Of a DNA stretch of 64,000 nucleotides, positions 1-9,496 are shown in pieces. The stretch's first letter is position 1, and each line of letters opens with the position of its first letter. Below the pieces are notes generated by a model. That model ran no database searches, was not told where the DNA came from, and saw only the letters and a program-made list of their open reading frames with translations. This stretch comes from Luteolibacter luteus (lineage in GTDB: Bacteria; Verrucomicrobiota; Verrucomicrobiia; Verrucomicrobiales; Akkermansiaceae): positions 3,658,001 through 3,722,000 of the forward strand of contig NZ_CP051774.1 in the NCBI RefSeq assembly GCF_012913485.1, read 5' to 3'. Position numbers and translations under genes: made by a program.

Positions 1-624
1 CCCGGCCACGGTCTCTACGGTGGCCGCACCCTGCGTCCGGATGGCAGTCTCGAGCCGTCTTCTTGCTGGGGGCGCCCCACCTTGTGGAGCATGACCCTTT
101 TCGCCTTCGGCCTGACCACGCTCGCACCGCGCAACCGTTTTCTCGACCCGGAGTCGCTTGGGAGCTGGCAGCGTGATACGGTGCGGGAGGTCGGCGTGAT
201 CACCGGCTGCTTCCTTCTCGCTCCGACGGAAGTCTGGAACAAGCTCGGTGGACTCGATGAGCGCTATTTCATGTATGGAGAGGATGCCGATCTTGCCATG
301 CGTGCCTCGTCCTCGGGGTATCGTCCCGTCATCTGTCCGGATGCGAGGCTTGTCCACGAAGTGGGCGGCTGCTCGGACACTCCGGTGCACAAGACGATGT
401 TGCTTTACCGCGGGAAGGCCAGCTTGGTGCGCACGCACTGGAGCGGCCTCTCCCAGTGGTTGGGTCTCTTCTTCCTCGCCACTGGCACCGGTCTGCGCGC
501 CGCGATGAGCCGCCTGCGATCTTCGCCCGGTCGGAATGACAGTGCGGGTCGCTGGCAGACACTTTGGCGGGACCGCAGCAAGTGGATTTGCGGCTATGGC
601 ACCACCGGGCAGAGCCCCGTCTGA
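1..624 (+). CDS. Glycosyltransferase family 2, C-terminal part (rhamnosyltransferase-like)
   Basis: The frame is open from the first base of the window, so the N-terminal nucleotide-binding part lies upstream and only about 207 residues are seen. The visible part carries the GT2 signature ITGCFLL followed by DERYFMYGEDADLAMR and a histidine-containing tail (RLVHEVGG), the usual layout of WbbL/RfbF-type rhamnosyl and related hexosyl transferases. The C-terminus has a hydrophobic stretch (LSQWLGLFFLATGTGL) that may associate with the membrane. It would add a sugar to the lipid-linked repeat unit on the cytoplasmic face. The next glycosyltransferase starts 32 bases downstream, consistent with an operon. 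Sugar specificity cannot be read from sequence; the rml genes in the same locus make rhamnose a reasonable guess. Confidence 0.85.
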   Translation, partial: PGHGLYGGRTLRPDGSLEPSSCWGRPTLWSMTLFAFGLTTLAPRNRFLDPESLGSWQRDTVREVGVITGCFLLAPTEVWNKLGGLDERYFMYGEDADLAMRASSSGYRPVICPDARLVHEVGGCSDTPVHKTMLLYRGKASLVRTHWSGLSQWLGLFFLATGTGLRAAMSRLRSSPGRNDSAGRWQTLWRDRSKWICGYGTTGQSPV

Positions 625-656
625 AACATCGGTTCAACTCCGAAACGAATCGCGAG

Positions 657-1544
657 ATGATCAGCGTCGTCATTCCCAGCTACAACCGGAGCCATTGCGT
701 GCTGGCCTTGCTCAAGGATGTCTATGCCCAGAAGGGTGTGGAGATGGAGGTCATCGTGGTCGATGATTGCTCACCGGACGATAGCGTCGAGGTGATCCGC
801 CGCGAGTTTCCGCAGGTCATCTTGCTGGTGAACGGGAAAAACGGCGGGCCCGCTGTCACGCGGAATCGCGGCATCCGCGCCGCGAAAGGAGATGTCGTCG
901 TTGGTTTTGACAGCGATGTGACCATTCCGGACGAGCACCTGCTTTCCAAAGTGGAGACTCGCTTCAAGGCTCTGCCGCGGGTCACCGGCCTCGCCTTCCG
1001 CCTTCTCAAGCCGGACGGCAAATCGGAAGACACCCCGCGCTGGTGGCATCCAGTCCCCATCGGAAGCTATGCGGACAGGGAATTCGTCACTTCGTATTTC
1101 AGTGGTACCGCCTATGCCTTCCGCCGGGAGGAGCTGGTGAAAGCAGGCATGTATCCGGAGATCCTTTATATGCACTACGAAGAGGTGGAGCTCGCCTTCC
1201 GCATCATCGACCAAGGTGGATCCATTCTCCACTGTCCGGAACTCGTGGCTCTTCACCATGCGAACGAGGTTTCGAGACGGAGTGAAGTGACGGTCTTCTA
1301 TAAGCCTCGGAACCAGATCTTGCTCGCCGTTGCCTGCCTGCCCGGACTGAAGGCGATCCAGTACGTCTTGCCGCGGACTTGCTATCAGTTTGTGAAGGCC
1401 TGCGGGGGTGGTCATGTAAGGGATTTCGCTCGCGCGATGAAGTCGGCCGGACAGCTCTTCCCGAGGCTTTTGGAACTCCGGAAACCCTTGCGAACGGAGA
1501 CCCTGCAGCGCATCGGAGCGATGAAACAAGGCCTCACTCCATGA
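657..1544 (+). CDS. Glycosyltransferase family 2
   Basis: A 295-residue GT-A fold transferase. The N-terminus (MISVVIPSYNRSH) is the typical first beta strand, VDD at residues 35-37 contacts the nucleotide, and DSD at residues 85-87 is the metal-binding DxD motif. YEEVELAFRI near residue 180 matches the ED-box region holding the catalytic base in GT2. I chose ATG 657 because the frame upstream of it has no family similarity and overlaps the preceding gene. It follows the upstream transferase by 32 bases and probably adds a sugar of the exopolysaccharide repeat. The last 80 residues are basic with one hydrophobic segment, as in membrane-associated members. Donor and linkage are unknown. Confidence 0.9.
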   Translation: MISVVIPSYNRSHCVLALLKDVYAQKGVEMEVIVVDDCSPDDSVEVIRREFPQVILLVNGKNGGPAVTRNRGIRAAKGDVVVGFDSDVTIPDEHLLSKVETRFKALPRVTGLAFRLLKPDGKSEDTPRWWHPVPIGSYADREFVTSYFSGTAYAFRREELVKAGMYPEILYMHYEEVELAFRIIDQGGSILHCPELVALHHANEVSRRSEVTVFYKPRNQILLAVACLPGLKAIQYVLPRTCYQFVKACGGGHVRDFARAMKSAGQLFPRLLELRKPLRTETLQRIGAMKQGLTP

Positions 1545-1933
1545 GGAATGATGCCGTCGGCAGCGAGAAAATGCCGGTCTCCGTGAATCTACCACCTAAC
1601 GATTAAAGGTCATTTTGAGGATGTTCTTATTTTCTGATTTTAAGTGAGTTGCGAGCTGGTTTGCGGTTAGTCGCAAAATGCAAAATCAACTTGCTAACAG
1701 GGCGAAAGATTGGACCCTTGGAACCTCAAATTGGAAGACTGCTGCTACATTCAAAATTAGTTAAGAATCTGATTTTGAGGGAATGGCGACCATCACCCCC
1801 GGGGTCGTCAAAACAGGCCGGATCCGTGTCCCCTTGGGACATGGCCCTCAATCCGGTGAACAAGGCGATCCCCCGGCTCCCCCCCGAGCCCCCATTCCAT
1901 TCCTGATCTAGGAGCACTCGGAAAAAACCGACC
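1545..1933. other. Intergenic region with AT-rich core, probable promoter area
   Basis: 389 bases without a credible gene. Roughly 1606-1790 is clearly more AT-rich than the surrounding DNA, which in this genome points to a promoter/leader region for the secreted protein at 1934. A short hairpin (TTGCG-N6-CGCAA) occurs around 1661-1676 and another (TGTCCC-cttg-GGACA) around 1828-1843. Short open frames in the stretch lack recognisable protein character. No convincing -35/-10 pair could be fixed. Confidence 0.4.
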
Positions 1934-4105
1934 ATGTTCATGAGAAACAAAGCTTACGTTCTACTACTCGCACTCCTTGCGATGCCGTTCTCGGCCATCG
2001 CCAAGCCGGAGCGAGTCCCCGCTTTCGGTCCCAATGGTACCCATTGGCCTGAAGTGATTGCGACACCGTTCATGTATGACAACACGGTGGCAAACATCGT
2101 GGAGGTTCCTTGCAACTGGAACGCCATCAAATCGGCCATTCAAGCCGTCACGGCGAACCAGGCAAATAGCGGTACCCTCATCCTCGTCCAACCGGGCGAA
2201 CTGACTGGTAACGGCAGCTCCAGCGGCTCGATTCCGGTGCTTGAGAGCGTCGGCTCCACAAGCTGGGGACAACGCGTCACGGTCGCCCCGCGCGACGGCT
2301 ATGGCACGGTGACTTGGAAAAACGGAGTCCGCTTCCTGAAAGTCTACGGCGTGTGTTTCGCCGGCTTCGAGTCGACCGGGATCAGCGGCGTGAAAATGCA
2401 GGGCTGCAGCCGTTCCGCGCTGGCTTGGATCAAGTGCACCGGCCATCTCGGCGTCTACGGGACCGAAGGCTACCGCACCGAAGGCATCGAACTTGTCGAG
2501 GTGGTCCAACCGGATCACTACGTGGTCAGTGACGATTCCGCGGACTTCTACGCGGGCGGCGGTGGCTTCACGGACTTTCGCTTTGACGGATGCTATCACG
2601 CCCCGCGCTTCTTTGAAGCGAACTACACCGGCGGCAAGCCCCACACCGACACCATCCAGTTCGCGGCAGCAGGCGGTGGCAGCTACTCCAACGTTTATTT
2701 CCGCGATACGGCGGTGTTCTCTTCGAACAACTGCTCGATTCAGACCGGCAACATCGACGGCATGACGCTTGAGAAGTGCTACGTGGTTTCGGGCGATGTT
2801 TCCCTTTCCCGCTACCCGCACCTTCCGGGGGGGGCCGATGAGGCTACAAGCAACGCCTTCAATGGCTCGGGCAAGAACTTCAAGGCGATTGACAGTGTCT
2901 TCTACGGCGGGATGGCTCTCAACACCCGGGATGCTGCGCGGCCTTGGGCTTCGGTTACCAATACCAAGGTCAACAAGGCCTACGGTGACTCGAACCAGCC
3001 CTTGAGCGGCCAGTGGACGGTGGTAGCCGGAATGAATGCCGGAAACTCCGGGATGCCTCCTTATCCGAACGACAGCTATTTGGAAACGATCTGGGCGAAT
3101 CCTGGTGCGACCACCCAGGTCTCCCGTCCGGTTTTTGTGCCGGCGGCTGGCACCTATGGCTCGGCCCAGCAGGTGACCATCACCTGCTCGACCAAGAACT
3201 CCTCCATCTTCTACACGCTGGATGGCTCGGTACCTACCATCTCCTCGACTCGCTACACGGGCCCCATCCCGGTATCGGCTTCCCGTACCGTCAAGGCGCT
3301 GGCCACCGCTGCGGGCTTGGATCCTTCTCCGGTGGTGACCGCGGAATACCGCATCGTCAATCAGGTGGAGCAACCGGTGATCTCGCCGAACGGCGGCCTC
3401 TTTAGCACTCCGCAGCCGGTCACCCTGACGACCACCACTCCGGGCGCGACCATCTATTACACGCTGGATGGTTCCACGCCGACCGCGTCCTCGACAGCCT
3501 ACACGGCACCCGTCCTGATCTCCACGACTTCCACCCTGAAAGCGGTGGGCATCCGCAGCGGCTATGATGATAGCCAGGTAGCGATGGCCAGCTTCGGCAT
3601 CGGTGAAGCCTATATCGCCAGCGAGGCATGGACGAACGTCACCATTCCGGCTCAGTCTAGCAACTTCACCGTCCGCTGGAGTGCGATTCCGGATGGCAGC
3701 CAGATTGACGGTGTGACCGGCCTGGCCTTGGGACCCGTGGACAATTATCCCGACCTCGCTTGCATCGTCCGCTTTGCAGTCAATGGCGTGATCGATGTGC
3801 GCAATGGCGGTGCCTATCAGGCACAGAACACCGTCACCTATGTCGCCGGAAAAATCTATCGCTTCGAGTTGAACGTGGACCTGAACGCCAAGACCTACTC
3901 GGTGACCGTAACCCCGGATGGGGCCTCGCCTGTCCAGATCGCGACCAACTACAAGTTCCGTAACGAGCAGGCCACGGTGGCTACCTTGGATCACTTTGCC
4001 ATCGTTGCGCTTGATGGCGGCTCGCACACCGTGTCTGACATCGTCTTCGGGACCACGGCAGCGCCGACCGCTCCGCAGGGCCTCCGCGTCTTGTCCTCGC
4101 CCTGA
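1934..4105 (+). CDS. Secreted beta-helix protein with two chitobiase-type C-terminal domains
   Basis: A 723-residue exported protein. Residues 1-23 form a signal peptide ending AIA; ATG 1940 (MRNKAYVLL) is an equally possible start. Residues about 45-370 are rich in short beta strands, Asn/Gly turns and repeated SN..F.D elements, as in right-handed parallel beta-helix polysaccharide lyases and depolymerases. Two CHB_HEX_C-like domains follow at about 398-471 and 478-554, each with the signature IFYTLDGS or IYYTLDGS and a closing Tyr-x-x-P. Residues about 558-709 are a beta-sandwich resembling concanavalin-like modules. Position between glycosyltransferase genes suggests it cuts or binds the polymer made by the locus. 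Lyase activity is inference; no catalytic residues can be assigned. A terminator follows at 4139. Confidence 0.75.
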   Translation: MFMRNKAYVLLLALLAMPFSAIAKPERVPAFGPNGTHWPEVIATPFMYDNTVANIVEVPCNWNAIKSAIQAVTANQANSGTLILVQPGELTGNGSSSGSIPVLESVGSTSWGQRVTVAPRDGYGTVTWKNGVRFLKVYGVCFAGFESTGISGVKMQGCSRSALAWIKCTGHLGVYGTEGYRTEGIELVEVVQPDHYVVSDDSADFYAGGGGFTDFRFDGCYHAPRFFEANYTGGKPHTDTIQFAAAGGGSYSNVYFRDTAVFSSNNCSIQTGNIDGMTLEKCYVVSGDVSLSRYPHLPGGADEATSNAFNGSGKNFKAIDSVFYGGMALNTRDAARPWASVTNTKVNKAYGDSNQPLSGQWTVVAGMNAGNSGMPPYPNDSYLETIWANPGATTQVSRPVFVPAAGTYGSAQQVTITCSTKNSSIFYTLDGSVPTISSTRYTGPIPVSASRTVKALATAAGLDPSPVVTAEYRIVNQVEQPVISPNGGLFSTPQPVTLTTTTPGATIYYTLDGSTPTASSTAYTAPVLISTTSTLKAVGIRSGYDDSQVAMASFGIGEAYIASEAWTNVTIPAQSSNFTVRWSAIPDGSQIDGVTGLALGPVDNYPDLACIVRFAVNGVIDVRNGGAYQAQNTVTYVAGKIYRFELNVDLNAKTYSVTVTPDGASPVQIATNYKFRNEQATVATLDHFAIVALDGGSHTVSDIVFGTTAAPTAPQGLRVLSSP

Positions 4106-4138
4106 GGACCCGCCAGCCCTGATCTCCGGGATTTCAAG

Positions 4139-4175
4139 AGCGGCATCACCTCATAACGTGGTGCCGCTCGTTTTC
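4139..4175 (+). terminator. Rho-independent terminator after the beta-helix gene
   Basis: An 11-bp stem (4139-4149 with 4158-4168, one G-U pair, 8-base loop) is followed by CGTTTT. It lies 33 bases after the stop at 4105, so the glycosyltransferase at 4260 needs its own promoter or read-through. Confidence 0.7.
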
Positions 4176-4259
4176 CAGAGATAATGATCCATCCTCATCC
4201 CGTTTGCGTCCTAGGAGGCGTGGACGAGGCGCGACTCCCATCGCAACCTTCCCCCTCCC

Positions 4260-5432
4260 GTGACATCCCCCCCTGTCCGTGTCCTTTACAGTTTTCCCCA
4301 CAAGCTCGGTGGAGGTCGCATCTGCACCACCGCGTGGCACCAGGTTGAAGGTGCCTCCCGCGCCGGTACCAAGGTAACGGTGATCGCGGGTTCGCAGGTG
4401 AAGCCGCTGAACTCCGAGGTAAAGGTGAAGAAGACCTTGTCCGTCGGAAGATTCCGCATCCCTTATCGCTTGATTGGCCGGGACATGGCCTGCAATTGGC
4501 ATGATGCCGTAACCGCCCGATGGCTGGATGCGAATCACCGTGAGATCGATGTCGTCCACGGCTGGCCGCTTTCATCGCTGAAGACGATTCGAGTGGCGAA
4601 GAAGCACGGCATTCCCGTGGTGCTGGAGCGGCCGAATGCCCACACCGCCTTCGCCTACGAAGAAGTGGCGAAGGAAAACAAGAATGTCGGCATCGACCTT
4701 CCCGGCAATCATGATCATCTTTTCAACGGAAAGCGCCTCGCGCTGGAGGAAACCGAGTACGCCGAGGCAGACTATCTGCTTTGTCCCTCGGATTTCGTGG
4801 CAAGGACGTTCCGCGACCGTGGCTTCGCGAATGAAAAGCTGGTCCGCCACCAGTACGGCTTCGACCATTCGCGTTTCTCGTCCCCCGATGCCAGGGCCAC
4901 GGAACACGATGGTCTCATCATGATCTATGCCGGTGTGATTGAACCGCGCAAGGGCTTGCATCATGCCCTCAAGGCTTGGTTTGCCTCCGGGGCGCAGGAG
5001 AAGGGGACTTTCATGGTTTGCGGTGAGTTCATTCCTGGCTATGCCGAACTGCTTCAGCCGATGCTTTCCCACCCGAGCGTGAAGGTGATGGGGCATCGCA
5101 GCGATCTGCCCGACCTCATGCGCCAGAGCGATCTCTTCGTGCTCTCTTCGGTGGAGGAGGGGAGTGCGCTCGTGACCTATGAGGCTCGCGGTTCCGGCTG
5201 TGTGCTGCTCGTGTCCGACGCCGCCGGCGCGGTTTGCGAGCATCTGCAGAACGGCATGATCCATCCTTCCCGCGATGTAGACGCTCTGGCGGAGCACATC
5301 CGCCTTCTTGATGGCGACCGTGAGCTGCTCGCAAAACTGCGGGCGGCATCGCTTTCCGATCTCGATCACCTCACCTGGGCCGAAGCAGGCCGGAAACTTG
5401 CTGATGTCTATCGGGAGCTTCGCCGACCCTGA
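4260..5432 (+). CDS. Glycosyltransferase family 4 (GT-B fold)
   Basis: A 390-residue GT-B enzyme starting at GTG. The N-terminal half opens with VRVLYSFPHKLGGGR, the glycine-rich first loop of GT4 enzymes. The C-terminal nucleotide-sugar domain has YAGVIEPRKG near residue 223 and the EX7E retaining signature EEGSALVTYE near residue 297. It should transfer a sugar from an activated donor to the lipid-linked oligosaccharide in the cytoplasm. An insertion around residues 140-160 (HDHLFNGKR, then EETEYAEADYLLCPS) is typical of proteins annotated simply as glycosyltransferase. The start is preceded by a CT-rich tract (CCTTCCCCCTCCC) and no purine-rich ribosome site. The polymerase gene begins 30 bases downstream. 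Confidence 0.9.
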   Translation: MTSPPVRVLYSFPHKLGGGRICTTAWHQVEGASRAGTKVTVIAGSQVKPLNSEVKVKKTLSVGRFRIPYRLIGRDMACNWHDAVTARWLDANHREIDVVHGWPLSSLKTIRVAKKHGIPVVLERPNAHTAFAYEEVAKENKNVGIDLPGNHDHLFNGKRLALEETEYAEADYLLCPSDFVARTFRDRGFANEKLVRHQYGFDHSRFSSPDARATEHDGLIMIYAGVIEPRKGLHHALKAWFASGAQEKGTFMVCGEFIPGYAELLQPMLSHPSVKVMGHRSDLPDLMRQSDLFVLSSVEEGSALVTYEARGSGCVLLVSDAAGAVCEHLQNGMIHPSRDVDALAEHIRLLDGDRELLAKLRAASLSDLDHLTWAEAGRKLADVYRELRRP

Positions 5433-5462
5433 CCCCGGTTCTCAAACCACGCTTCCCCCCGC

Positions 5463-6797
5463 GTGAATATCCTCGGCATCATCTTCTTCGTGATCTCCGC
5501 CATCGCTCTGATGAGCGTGCCTCGGAGATGGGCGGTGATCCCCCTCCTCATGGGGGTGATCTACATCACCCATGGCCAAGCGGTGAACCTCGGCGGAATC
5601 AAGCTTCCCGTCTTCCGGATGCTGCTTGCTGTCGGCTTGGTCCGGGTCGTTGTGAGGGGTGAAGGATTCGCGGGGGGCTTCAACCTCATCGACAAGCTAA
5701 TGCTCATGCTTGGCGGATGGCTGTTCTTTGCCAGCTTCTTCCATGAGCCGGGCGCGGCCGCTGCGGGGCCGACCTTCATCATCGGCAAGGTGGCCGAAAT
5801 CTCTCTCTGCTACTTCCTCGTCCGCTCGTTTTGCCAGGATCTCGATGATTTCGCCTCCATTATGGGGGTCATCGCGATTCTGATGGTTCCCATCGCGCTG
5901 GAGATGATTCAGGAGAAATTCACGGAGATCAATTTGTTCTCCAAGATCTTCGGCGGCGTGCGGGAAGCGGTTGTTGTGCGCGAAGGCGAGCTCCGGGCTC
6001 GCGGGCCCTTCCGCCATGCGATCCTCGCTGGCACGGTCGGGGCCTCGTTGATTCCGATCATGCTTGGCCTGTGGCGCCGTAATCCGAGGGCCGCGATGAT
6101 CGGGCTGGTCGCTTGCCTTACGATGGTCGCTTCCTGCGCTTCGAGCGGGCCCGTCCTGAGCCTGATCTTCGGGATGATGGGCGTATGCCTGTGGCGCTTC
6201 CGGAATTTGATGACGCTGATCCGGTGGAGCATTCCGGTAGGTCTCCTCACGCTCCACATGGTGATGGAAAAGCCGGTTTGGTTCATCATCGGCAGATTGA
6301 GCATGGGGGGAAGCACGGGTTGGCACCGCTCGAAGCTGATCGACTCCTCGATCCGATACTTTGGCGATTGGTGGGCCTTTGGCACCGATCACACCCGCTC
6401 CTGGATGCCCACCGGCGTGACCTTCAGTGAGGAGCACACCGATATCACCAACTACTACCTCGCTTTCGGGGTGATGGGTGGCCTCCTCGCCATGCTTCTC
6501 CTGATCGCCATGATCTGGGTGGCCTTCCGATGGACCGGCCAAATGATCGATGCGATCCCGGAGGAGACGGATGAGCACGGAGACCGTTTCATGATCTGGT
6601 GCATGGGCTCAAGCCTCTTCTCGCACGTGGCCACGAGCATTTCGGTGGCCTACTACGATCAGTCGGTATTCTTCTTCTGGTTCAGCATCGCTACCATCAG
6701 CTCCCTCGCTTGGCTCCGTTTCGGCCTGCAGGAAGAGTCGTTGGAGGCCATTCGGGAAGACGACGATCCCGCCTCGAAGATGCAGTATTCGAGTTAG
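5463..6797 (+). CDS. O-antigen ligase/polymerase-like membrane protein (Wzy candidate)
   Basis: A 444-residue polytopic inner-membrane protein starting at GTG, with about ten hydrophobic segments. The region around residues 285-325 (STGWHRSKLIDSSIRYFGDWW, then a charged loop before the next helices) resembles the large periplasmic loop of the Wzy/WaaL group, where glycan and lipid carrier are handled. The C-terminus is an acidic cytoplasmic tail. Flanked by a GT4 and an acyltransferase and followed by a flippase, it is the obvious candidate polymerase of a Wzx/Wzy-type pathway, joining repeat units on the periplasmic face. Members of this fold are very divergent, so ligase versus polymerase is not decided by sequence. 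The start again follows a C-rich tract (GCTTCCCCCCGC). Confidence 0.75.
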   Translation: MNILGIIFFVISAIALMSVPRRWAVIPLLMGVIYITHGQAVNLGGIKLPVFRMLLAVGLVRVVVRGEGFAGGFNLIDKLMLMLGGWLFFASFFHEPGAAAAGPTFIIGKVAEISLCYFLVRSFCQDLDDFASIMGVIAILMVPIALEMIQEKFTEINLFSKIFGGVREAVVVREGELRARGPFRHAILAGTVGASLIPIMLGLWRRNPRAAMIGLVACLTMVASCASSGPVLSLIFGMMGVCLWRFRNLMTLIRWSIPVGLLTLHMVMEKPVWFIIGRLSMGGSTGWHRSKLIDSSIRYFGDWWAFGTDHTRSWMPTGVTFSEEHTDITNYYLAFGVMGGLLAMLLLIAMIWVAFRWTGQMIDAIPEETDEHGDRFMIWCMGSSLFSHVATSISVAYYDQSVFFFWFSIATISSLAWLRFGLQEESLEAIREDDDPASKMQYSS

Positions 6798-6833
6798 CCG
6801 TTTTCCAAGCTTCGCATCCCTCGTCCCCCCCAG

Positions 6834-8045
6834 ATGACCCACGCGAAATCCTTAGAGCTTGTCGAGCCGGCTCTGCCCCAGGCAGAAGCCCGCGACGTTT
6901 CTTTTGCCGATCATGGTGGGAAGAAGAGTGAGCGCTTTTTCCACCTCGATGCATTGCGTGCCGGCCTGATGTTCTGGGGCATTCTCGTGCATGCCAGCAC
7001 CGTGGAGAACTCGCCGGTCTTTCGTGCCATTGCGGAGGTCTCCGGCTTGGTTCGCATGGAGGCCTTCTTTGTCATCTCCGGTTTCCTCGCCTACATGTTG
7101 CTGAAGAAATACGGGGCAAAGGTCACCGTGAAGAAGCGTCTGCTCGCGATTGGTCTTCCCTTTGTGACGGCATTGGTGCTCCTGAACCCGGCGACGAACT
7201 ATATCGTCTACTGCTACCACAATACCCCGATCCCTTTCATGGACTACCTGGCAGGGAAGGGGAGTTCTCACCCGAAGGGGCCGATGAATTGGCACCTTCA
7301 CCTCTGGTTCCTCGCCGCGCTCTTCATCTACTCCCTGTTGGCTCCGGTTATCGGTCGCGCTGTGGATGGCGTAATGCGTGCCTCCTATGATCGCATTCCC
7401 CGCCCTTGGACCTTGGGAAAACTCGCTCCCGTGGTCCCCGGTTTGAAGTTTCTTGCGCTCTGCCTGATGGTTTGCGGCGGCTGTGTCGGTGCGCGAGTTG
7501 CCTTCGAGTCCATCAAGCCCTTGCTCCATCCGGAGGCTCACTATGTGGTCCGCTCCATTGGAAATTTCCTCCCTTACTATGCCTTGGGCATGGTGCTCTT
7601 CGCTTCGATCGAGCTGCGGAACGTCTTTTCAAAGGCCCGCTGGTTCCAAACCTTGCTCTCCTGCGTCCTGCTTTATCTGTCCCATCGTGCTTCCGGTGAG
7701 AATCCCGGTAAGCTTGGGGAAGTGGCAATCCTTGCAGCCCAGACCTACACCGCGCTCTGCCTCTCCAGTCTCCTGTTCTGGCTCGCGGCCAAGCTGGTGC
7801 GGAAAGAGAACCCTTGGGCTCGCTCCCTCTCGGATGCGGCCTACACCGTCTATCTCTTCCACTTCCTCTCGCTCTACCTCTTCGCGACCCTCCTGCGTCC
7901 TTGGATCCACGCGACCATTCCGCTCCTTGTCGCGATCTCGATTGCCACCTTCGCCACGACGCTTTGCTTCCATCGCTTCGTGATCTGGCGGGTTCCAATC
8001 CTGGAGCTGCTGTTTAACGGAAAACCGCTTCGCCCCTCTCGATGA
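6834..8045 (+). CDS. Acyltransferase family 3 (OpgC/OafA-like) membrane O-acyltransferase
   Basis: A 403-residue integral membrane protein with about ten hydrophobic helices. The family signature RFFHLDALRA occupies residues 34-43, with His37 and Asp39 in helix 1, then ILVHAS (His53) and FFVISGFLA. HLHLWFLAALF near residue 155 is typical of the OpgC/MdoC branch that adds succinyl or acetyl groups to periplasmic glucans. It likely O-acylates the polysaccharide or its precursor using cytoplasmic acyl-CoA. The stop codon overlaps the next start (ATGA at 8042-8045), so translation of the two genes is probably coupled. A run of seven C residues precedes the ATG. The acyl group is not determinable. 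Confidence 0.85.
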   Translation: MTHAKSLELVEPALPQAEARDVSFADHGGKKSERFFHLDALRAGLMFWGILVHASTVENSPVFRAIAEVSGLVRMEAFFVISGFLAYMLLKKYGAKVTVKKRLLAIGLPFVTALVLLNPATNYIVYCYHNTPIPFMDYLAGKGSSHPKGPMNWHLHLWFLAALFIYSLLAPVIGRAVDGVMRASYDRIPRPWTLGKLAPVVPGLKFLALCLMVCGGCVGARVAFESIKPLLHPEAHYVVRSIGNFLPYYALGMVLFASIELRNVFSKARWFQTLLSCVLLYLSHRASGENPGKLGEVAILAAQTYTALCLSSLLFWLAAKLVRKENPWARSLSDAAYTVYLFHFLSLYLFATLLRPWIHATIPLLVAISIATFATTLCFHRFVIWRVPILELLFNGKPLRPSR

Positions 8046-9457
8046 ATTCCATTTCCCTTATGGCCGAAACCCCGCTTTACGGCGAGACGGCGGAAGGATC
8101 CGGCCAGCCTGTTATCCCGTTTTCTCCTGTGAGGAAAGTCCTGTTCATCGCCTATCACTTCCCCCCTTCTGGTGGAGGCGGCGTGCAGCGTTCCCTGAAG
8201 TTTGTGAAGTATTTGCCCGAGTGTGGCTACGATCCCGTGGTCCTCACCGCCAAGCCGAACAACGAGCGTCGCTGGACCCCTACTGACCAAGCTCTCCTTG
8301 ATGAAGTGCCGAAGTCCGTGCGAGTCACCTCGGTCTCGCTTCCGGATGAAGTGCACGTGCCCGGCAAGCTGGAGCGCGCTGCCCGCGAGTTGCTCGGCAT
8401 GCGCAGTCGCTTCGGTCTCACATGGATGAATGAGGTCATCGAAGCGGGCACCGAACTCGTCGAGAAGGAGCAACCGGAGCTAATCTTCGTCACTCTTTCG
8501 CCCTTCGAGGGCGCGGATGCTGCCGCGGAGATCTCCCGGCGAACCGGGATTCCATGGGTCGCTGACCTGCGCGACCCATGGGCCTTGGATGAATTCCAGC
8601 TCCATCGCAGTCGCTGGCACCGCGGCTTGGAGAAGATGCAAATGGAGGCATCCCTTAGCACTGCGGCCATGATCATCATGAACACGCCGGAATCGGCTCG
8701 CCGCCTTGCAGAAGCCTTTCCCCGCTTGAAGAAAAATAACATCGTGAGCCTTACCAACGGCTACGATGCCAGCGACTTCTCCGGAGAGGTCGAGCCAATC
8801 AACGGTGCCGACAAGTTCGCCATTGTCCATTCCGGCTACTTTCACGCCGAATCGGGCCTCACCGAGCGCGACCGCCAATTCCAATACAAACTGCTAGGCC
8901 GCACGATCCCCGGCGTTGAGCGCCTGCCGCGCTCGCACTTCTATCTCCTCCGGGCGCTCGAAGAGTGGCTGAAGGAAGACCCGTCGATTGTGAACGAGGT
9001 CCGTGTCCACTGCGTTGGTGTGCTCTCGCAATCGGACACCGCGCTGATAGAAAGATCGTCCGCGAAGCTGCTCTTCGATTGTTCCGGCTACCTGAGCCAC
9101 GCCGAATGCCTCCGCTATGTCCGCGGTGCGGACCTCCTTTTCCTGCCCATGCATAAGATGCCCTCCGGCATGAAAGCGGGCATCGTGCCGGGTAAGGCTT
9201 ACGAATACATGGCTGCCGGGCGCCCGATCCTTGCCACTGTCCCCGATAGCGATGCCCGCGACTTTGTCCTCAACGCAGGTACGGGGGTTGTGTGCGATCC
9301 GGGGGATGTGCCCGGCATGCTCGCGGCCCTCAAGGAGCAGCATTTAAAGTGGAAGAACGGGAGAGCGAAGCCTCGCAGCAACGAGGACTTCGTCCGGCAG
9401 TTCGAGCGCAAGAACTTGACGCTCAAGCTCGCTGGCCTCCTTGACCAAGTCCGCTAG
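8042..9457 (+). CDS. Glycosyltransferase family 4-like protein
   Basis: A 471-residue GT-B protein. After a 34-residue leader, VRKVLFIAYHFPPSGGGGVQR is the N-terminal donor/acceptor strand with the Gly-rich loop typical of GT4 enzymes such as WbuB. WVADLRDPWAL near residue 178 and NIVSLTNGYDASDF near residue 236 match the linker between Rossmann domains. GKAYEYMAAGRPILA near residue 384 is the C-terminal nucleotide-binding region with the second Glu of an EX7E-like pair. It overlaps the acyltransferase stop by four bases. An in-frame ATG seven codons in is an alternative start. It should act in assembly of the exopolysaccharide repeat; donor and linkage are unknown. Confidence 0.88.
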   Translation: MNSISLMAETPLYGETAEGSGQPVIPFSPVRKVLFIAYHFPPSGGGGVQRSLKFVKYLPECGYDPVVLTAKPNNERRWTPTDQALLDEVPKSVRVTSVSLPDEVHVPGKLERAARELLGMRSRFGLTWMNEVIEAGTELVEKEQPELIFVTLSPFEGADAAAEISRRTGIPWVADLRDPWALDEFQLHRSRWHRGLEKMQMEASLSTAAMIIMNTPESARRLAEAFPRLKKNNIVSLTNGYDASDFSGEVEPINGADKFAIVHSGYFHAESGLTERDRQFQYKLLGRTIPGVERLPRSHFYLLRALEEWLKEDPSIVNEVRVHCVGVLSQSDTALIERSSAKLLFDCSGYLSHAECLRYVRGADLLFLPMHKMPSGMKAGIVPGKAYEYMAAGRPILATVPDSDARDFVLNAGTGVVCDPGDVPGMLAALKEQHLKWKNGRAKPRSNEDFVRQFERKNLTLKLAGLLDQVR

Positions 9458-9496
9458 CAAGACCCAACCGATTGCCTTTCCATTCCCCGGACTTCC

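Noticed and set aside
1964-4027. 687-codon open frame on the minus strand opposite the beta-helix gene
   Set aside because: It mirrors the plus-strand codon pattern, is rich in Arg/Gly/His with no domain or signal, and the plus strand has clear domains.
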